Positions 60,898 to 64,000 of a stretch of 64,000 nt of DNA are shown in pieces. Below the pieces are notes generated by a model. It did not search any database. It was given only the letters and a program-made list of their open reading frames with translations, and was not told where the DNA came from. How positions within the stretch are numbered: the first letter of the stretch is position 1; each line of letters starts with the position of its first letter. Position numbers and translations under genes: made by a program. Source of the DNA: Pricia mediterranea. GTDB taxonomy: Bacteria > Bacteroidota > Bacteroidia > Flavobacteriales > Flavobacteriaceae. The stretch is taken from assembly GCF_032248455.1 (NCBI RefSeq), contig NZ_JAVTTP010000001.1:2168501-2232500 (forward strand), written 5' to 3'.

Positions 60898-63437
60898 TTG
60901 AAAAAGAAAAGAGCGCTGTGCCGACCTTTTTAAGGGATGGCGGCGAAATGGGCAGGCTTATCAGCGCTAAGGACTGGACTTCGCATGAACTAGGGGACCC
61001 TAAGAATTGGCCTATTTCGTTAAAGGTTTCCCTGAGTAATATCCTAAAAACTTCATTCCCCAAGTTTATATGGTGGGGAAACGATTTGTTCTGTTTTTAT
61101 AATGATGCCTATCGCCCCAGCCTCGGAAAAGATGGTAAACATCCATCTATTCTGGGCGAAAGAGCACAAGATGCCTGGGCAGAGATTTGGGATACGATCG
61201 AACCGATGATCAATCATGTTTTATCCACGGGCAAGTCAGTATGGAGAGAAAACCAGCTCATACCGATCTATCGCAATGGCCGAATGGAAAATGTCTATTG
61301 GACCTTTAGCTATAGTGCGTTAATGGGAGATGATGAAAAAATAAATGGCGTTCTGGTAACCTGTACCGAAACTACTCAAGCCGTTCTCAACCTCCAAAGG
61401 TTGGAAGAAAGTGAAGACCTGTTAAAATTTGCGGTGAATGCTGCAGAACTCGGAACCTGGGATTATAATCCCATAACCAATAAATTTCTAGGCAATCAAC
61501 GGCTTAAAAATTGGTTTGGGTTGGCAAAAAACTCCGAAATAGATTTGTCGATTGCTATGGAAGCGATAGTTCCCGAAGACAGAAACCGCGTGGAAAATGC
61601 GATTCAAGATGCTTTGAAAGGCAGCAATGATGGGAAGTACGATATTGTTTATTCGATAAGGAACAAAAATACGAACGAGAAAAAAATTGTTCGTGCACTG
61701 GGCCGATCATGGTTTAGCGATGGAGGGGCAGCTTACCGGTTTAACGGAACCTTGCAGGATGTTACCGCGCAAGAAAAATCCGCCGAACAGCTAAGAAAGG
61801 CCAATCAACAGATTAAAGATGAAAAGGAAAGGTTTGAGAATATCGTCCATAGCGCCCCTGCCGGAATTGCGATATTCAAGGGACCAAAGGTTATGGTAGA
61901 AATGGCAAACCCCACCTTTTTGGAAATCATAGAAAAAGAACACGAACAATTTGTCGGTCGTGAGCTTGATAGGATATTTCCACACATTCGGCCTGAGATA
62001 AAATCGCTATTTACCGAGGTTTTTACCAAACGGAAACCGGTCTTTGGGAAAGAGTTCTTTTTGCCCATAAGACGAAAAGGGAAGATTGAGAACGCTTATT
62101 TCAATTTCATTTTACACCCTATTAACGATACTTTCGATGATTTTCTAGAGATCATGTTAATAACGCACGAGGTCACGGAATATGTAGTCGCTCGAAATGC
62201 ACTGGAAGAAAAAGAGGATCAGTTCAAGAACTTGGTGTTGCAATCACCGGTGGCTAAGGCCATTTTTAGGGGTAATGATTTGCGTATCGAAATGGCCAAT
62301 AATAAAATGCTGGATCATTTTTGGGGTAAGACCTGGAAGCAAGTCGCGGGTAAACGTCTTATCGATGTGTTCCCCGAACTCAATGAGCAAGATTACATCA
62401 GGATATTAAGACAGGTGATCACGACCGGCAAAGCAGTTCGAGACAATGATTCTAAATCGATAGTCATTAAAGCGGAGAAGGCGACCGTTTTTTATGTCAA
62501 CTACGTCTATTTACCATTACGGGAGATGGACGGTTCAGTTTCTGGAGTGATGATAACGGTTACCGACGTGACCAACGAATTTTTGGCAAAAGAGAAATTA
62601 ATCAATTTCTCCAAGGAACTGGAAGATCAGGTCGAGCAACGCACAAAACTCCTTAATAAGGCGAATAACGATTTAGAGAGTTCTATTAAGCAACTGGAAA
62701 AGGCCAATGACGAACTTGAATCGTTCGCCTATATATCAAGCCACGATTTGCAGGAACCACTGCGAAAAATTCAAATGTTCATATCACGTATCTCAGAGCA
62801 TGAGGCCGACAACCTTTCACAAAAAGGCAAGGTCTTTTTTGATAAGATTACGGAATCCGCTAAAAGAATGCGTCGCTTGATAGATGATCTATTGGCCTTT
62901 TCCAAAGCGGACAACGACGGGTTTGAGTTCGAAAAAACCGATCTCAATACAGTAATGGACCGGGTATTGGAAGATCGCTTCGAACATATTGAGCTGTCTG
63001 GGGCCAAGATTGATCAGACCGATTTGCCCTCGATATATGGCGTACCTTTTCAAATGAGGCAAGTGTTCGACAATTTAATAGGGAACGCTCTGAAATTTGC
63101 AAAAGAAGATGTGCCCCCACGTATACAGATCTCATCAGAAATTGCGACTCTTCAAGAAATTGCGGATTTAAATCTTACCCAAGAGAATCGCTACATAAAG
63201 GTTCTGATTCGGGATAATGGAATTGGTTTTCCAAAAGGAATGGAACACAAGATTTTCGAGGTTTTTCAACGAACGCATAACAAGTCCCATTACAGTGGAA
63301 CTGGAATAGGTTTAGCTATAGTTAAAAAAATAATCGTTGCCCATAATGGTGCAATAACAGCAAGTTCAGAAGGTAAGGGCGCAGTATTCACCATATATTT
63401 CCCCGAAATTGCTTCAGAATTTGGAATTTCAAATTAG
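60894..63437 (+). CDS. Cytoplasmic multi-PAS sensor histidine kinase
   Basis: The 847-residue protein has no membrane helix. It carries an N-terminal PAS-like domain (about 30-165), three further PAS/PAC modules (about 175-300, 320-440 and 445-575), and a coiled coil (about 580-610, LEDQVEQRTKLLNKANNDLE). The HisKA domain has His617 in YISSHDLQEPLRKIQMF. The HATPase_c domain has the N box NLIGNALKFA, G1 RDNGIGFP and G2 GTGIGLAIVKKI. This arrangement matches phytochrome-like bacterial kinases that sense soluble or light/redox cues. The signal is unknown. It is flanked by two single-domain response regulators. Confidence 0.95.
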   Translation: MIEKEKSAVPTFLRDGGEMGRLISAKDWTSHELGDPKNWPISLKVSLSNILKTSFPKFIWWGNDLFCFYNDAYRPSLGKDGKHPSILGERAQDAWAEIWDTIEPMINHVLSTGKSVWRENQLIPIYRNGRMENVYWTFSYSALMGDDEKINGVLVTCTETTQAVLNLQRLEESEDLLKFAVNAAELGTWDYNPITNKFLGNQRLKNWFGLAKNSEIDLSIAMEAIVPEDRNRVENAIQDALKGSNDGKYDIVYSIRNKNTNEKKIVRALGRSWFSDGGAAYRFNGTLQDVTAQEKSAEQLRKANQQIKDEKERFENIVHSAPAGIAIFKGPKVMVEMANPTFLEIIEKEHEQFVGRELDRIFPHIRPEIKSLFTEVFTKRKPVFGKEFFLPIRRKGKIENAYFNFILHPINDTFDDFLEIMLITHEVTEYVVARNALEEKEDQFKNLVLQSPVAKAIFRGNDLRIEMANNKMLDHFWGKTWKQVAGKRLIDVFPELNEQDYIRILRQVITTGKAVRDNDSKSIVIKAEKATVFYVNYVYLPLREMDGSVSGVMITVTDVTNEFLAKEKLINFSKELEDQVEQRTKLLNKANNDLESSIKQLEKANDELESFAYISSHDLQEPLRKIQMFISRISEHEADNLSQKGKVFFDKITESAKRMRRLIDDLLAFSKADNDGFEFEKTDLNTVMDRVLEDRFEHIELSGAKIDQTDLPSIYGVPFQMRQVFDNLIGNALKFAKEDVPPRIQISSEIATLQEIADLNLTQENRYIKVLIRDNGIGFPKGMEHKIFEVFQRTHNKSHYSGTGIGLAIVKKIIVAHNGAITASSEGKGAVFTIYFPEIASEFGISN

Positions 63438-63619
63438 ACTCCCATATAAATTTTTCAGATTTCAAATGACAGTCGGAGACAACGTAGAGAATGTCCTGTC
63501 AGGACAAATGGTGCGTTGTTGGTCAAAACCGAATTATTATAGTACAGTATCCATAATTCAAATTTTAACTGTAATTTTCGAAATTCTAAAATCGGATATC
63601 AACATCCAGGCAAAATAAT

Positions 63620-64000
63620 ATGGAACAGAGAATAATTTTGGTGGACGACGATCGCGATGATCGTGAACTTTTCGCAGATGCCTTTGCTAGCTTACGACTT
63701 CAAGCAGAACTTTTGCTCTTTCAAAATGGCAGAGAATTGTTCGAGCAAATCGATAGGATAGATCGCTCAGTACTCACCTTTATGTTCTTGGATCTGAATA
63801 TGCCCGTAATATCCGGGATGGAGGTATTAAAGCATATTCGTCAAAGGTCAGAGTGGGACAAGGTCTTCATTACAATTTATTCTACATCCTACTCCGAAGC
63901 AGATATAGAAAGTGCATATCATAACGGCGCTCATGGATATTTATCAAAACCCTCCAGTTTTGGAAAACTGACCTCCTTAATTGCGAAAACCTTAACGATA
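63620..64000 (+). CDS. Single-domain response regulator (partial, cut by right edge)
   Basis: Starting at ATG 63620, 127 codons run to the window end without a stop. The receiver domain has IILVDDDRDDRELF, phosphoacceptor Asp58 in MFLDLNMPVISGMEV, ITIYSTSYS and YLSKPSSFGKL. It resembles the regulator at 60445 (both have LDLNMP and KPSSF), so they are probably paralogous partners of the kinase between them. It starts 182 bp after the kinase stop. Confidence 0.92.
   Translation, partial: MEQRIILVDDDRDDRELFADAFASLRLQAELLLFQNGRELFEQIDRIDRSVLTFMFLDLNMPVISGMEVLKHIRQRSEWDKVFITIYSTSYSEADIESAYHNGAHGYLSKPSSFGKLTSLIAKTLTI

Noticed and set aside
63409-63618. A 69-residue plus-strand frame after the kinase
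   Set aside because: Overlaps the kinase stop region, compositionally AT-rich, no recognisable features.
1-64000. CRISPR arrays, tRNA or rRNA genes, integrases or transposases
   Set aside because: No regularly spaced repeats, cloverleaf-like or rRNA sequences and no intact mobile-element proteins were seen on either strand.

Overview
The window comes from a member of the Bacteroidota, most likely a marine Flavobacteriaceae. It has three SusC/SusD-type TonB-dependent uptake pairs, many lipoproteins with a short signal and a lipobox Cys, a protein with a type IX secretion (T9SS) C-terminal sorting domain, FG-GAP/VCBS proteins, TTG/TAnnTTTG-type promoters and few Shine-Dalgarno sites. The genus cannot be fixed from the sequence. 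I see no rRNA, tRNA, CRISPR, phage or intact insertion sequence.

Region A (1 to about 38.3 kb) is a large carbohydrate-utilisation region. At the left edge a minus-strand operon carries a PKD lipoprotein, SusC and a SusD that runs off the window. A plus-strand block follows (5.8-12.7 kb): PqaA-like protein, alpha/beta hydrolase, ChbG/YdjC-like deacetylase, BASS-type transporter, BNR/sialidase-like protein and a ceramidase-N-domain hydrolase. Next is a minus-strand operon (12.7-17.8 kb): a cupredoxin fused to a PVC-type dehydrogenase propeller, a VCBS protein and a Gfo/Idh/MocA oxidoreductase. A second minus-strand operon (18.1-24.0 kb) encodes an SSS sodium symporter, two tiny membrane proteins, a GH2 closely resembling exo-beta-D-glucosaminidase, and a DegT/StsC-type aminotransferase. 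Divergent from it is a plus-strand operon (24.3-35.9 kb): SusC, SusD, an unassigned GH20b/alpha-glucuronidase-like protein, a hexulose-phosphate-synthase/KGPDC-like enzyme, a zinc alcohol dehydrogenase, an SDR and a TIM-barrel isomerase. It looks like import and dismantling of an amino-sugar-containing glycan through a non-standard intracellular route.

Region B (38.4-51.5 kb) is the part I find most novel. A SusC-SusD-phosphodiesterase(NPP/alkaline phosphatase superfamily)-cytochrome/VCBS operon lies head to head with betI-betB-betA and an SSS transporter strikingly similar to animal high-affinity choline transporter CHT1 (SLC5A7). A BetI-like palindrome sits in the shared intergenic region and overlaps the predicted -33 element of the susC promoter. 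I infer a choline-release and uptake locus: an outer-membrane SusCD system for a choline-phosphodiester compound, periplasmic hydrolysis, choline import and oxidation to glycine betaine.

Region C (51.6-56.1 kb) is a redox-repair cluster: a decayed msrB, SelO, MsrA, a divergent MsrA paralogue and an alpha/beta hydrolase-OsmC fusion. A 171-bp segment bounded by inverted repeats lies upstream of msrA.

Region D (56.2-64 kb) holds a large secreted DUF5060/DUF4038 (apiosidase-like)-malectin-LamG-T9SS protein, an unknown small protein, and a cytoplasmic multi-PAS histidine kinase flanked by two single-domain response regulators, the second cut by the window edge.

Small decayed genes (a ceramidase-like C-terminus at 5.6 kb, msrB at 51.7 kb) and several strong hairpins show local rearrangement. 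No sigma/anti-sigma or hybrid two-component regulator for the SusCD loci of region A is present here. A palindrome shared by 24.13 kb and 38.37 kb suggests control by a regulator encoded outside the window.
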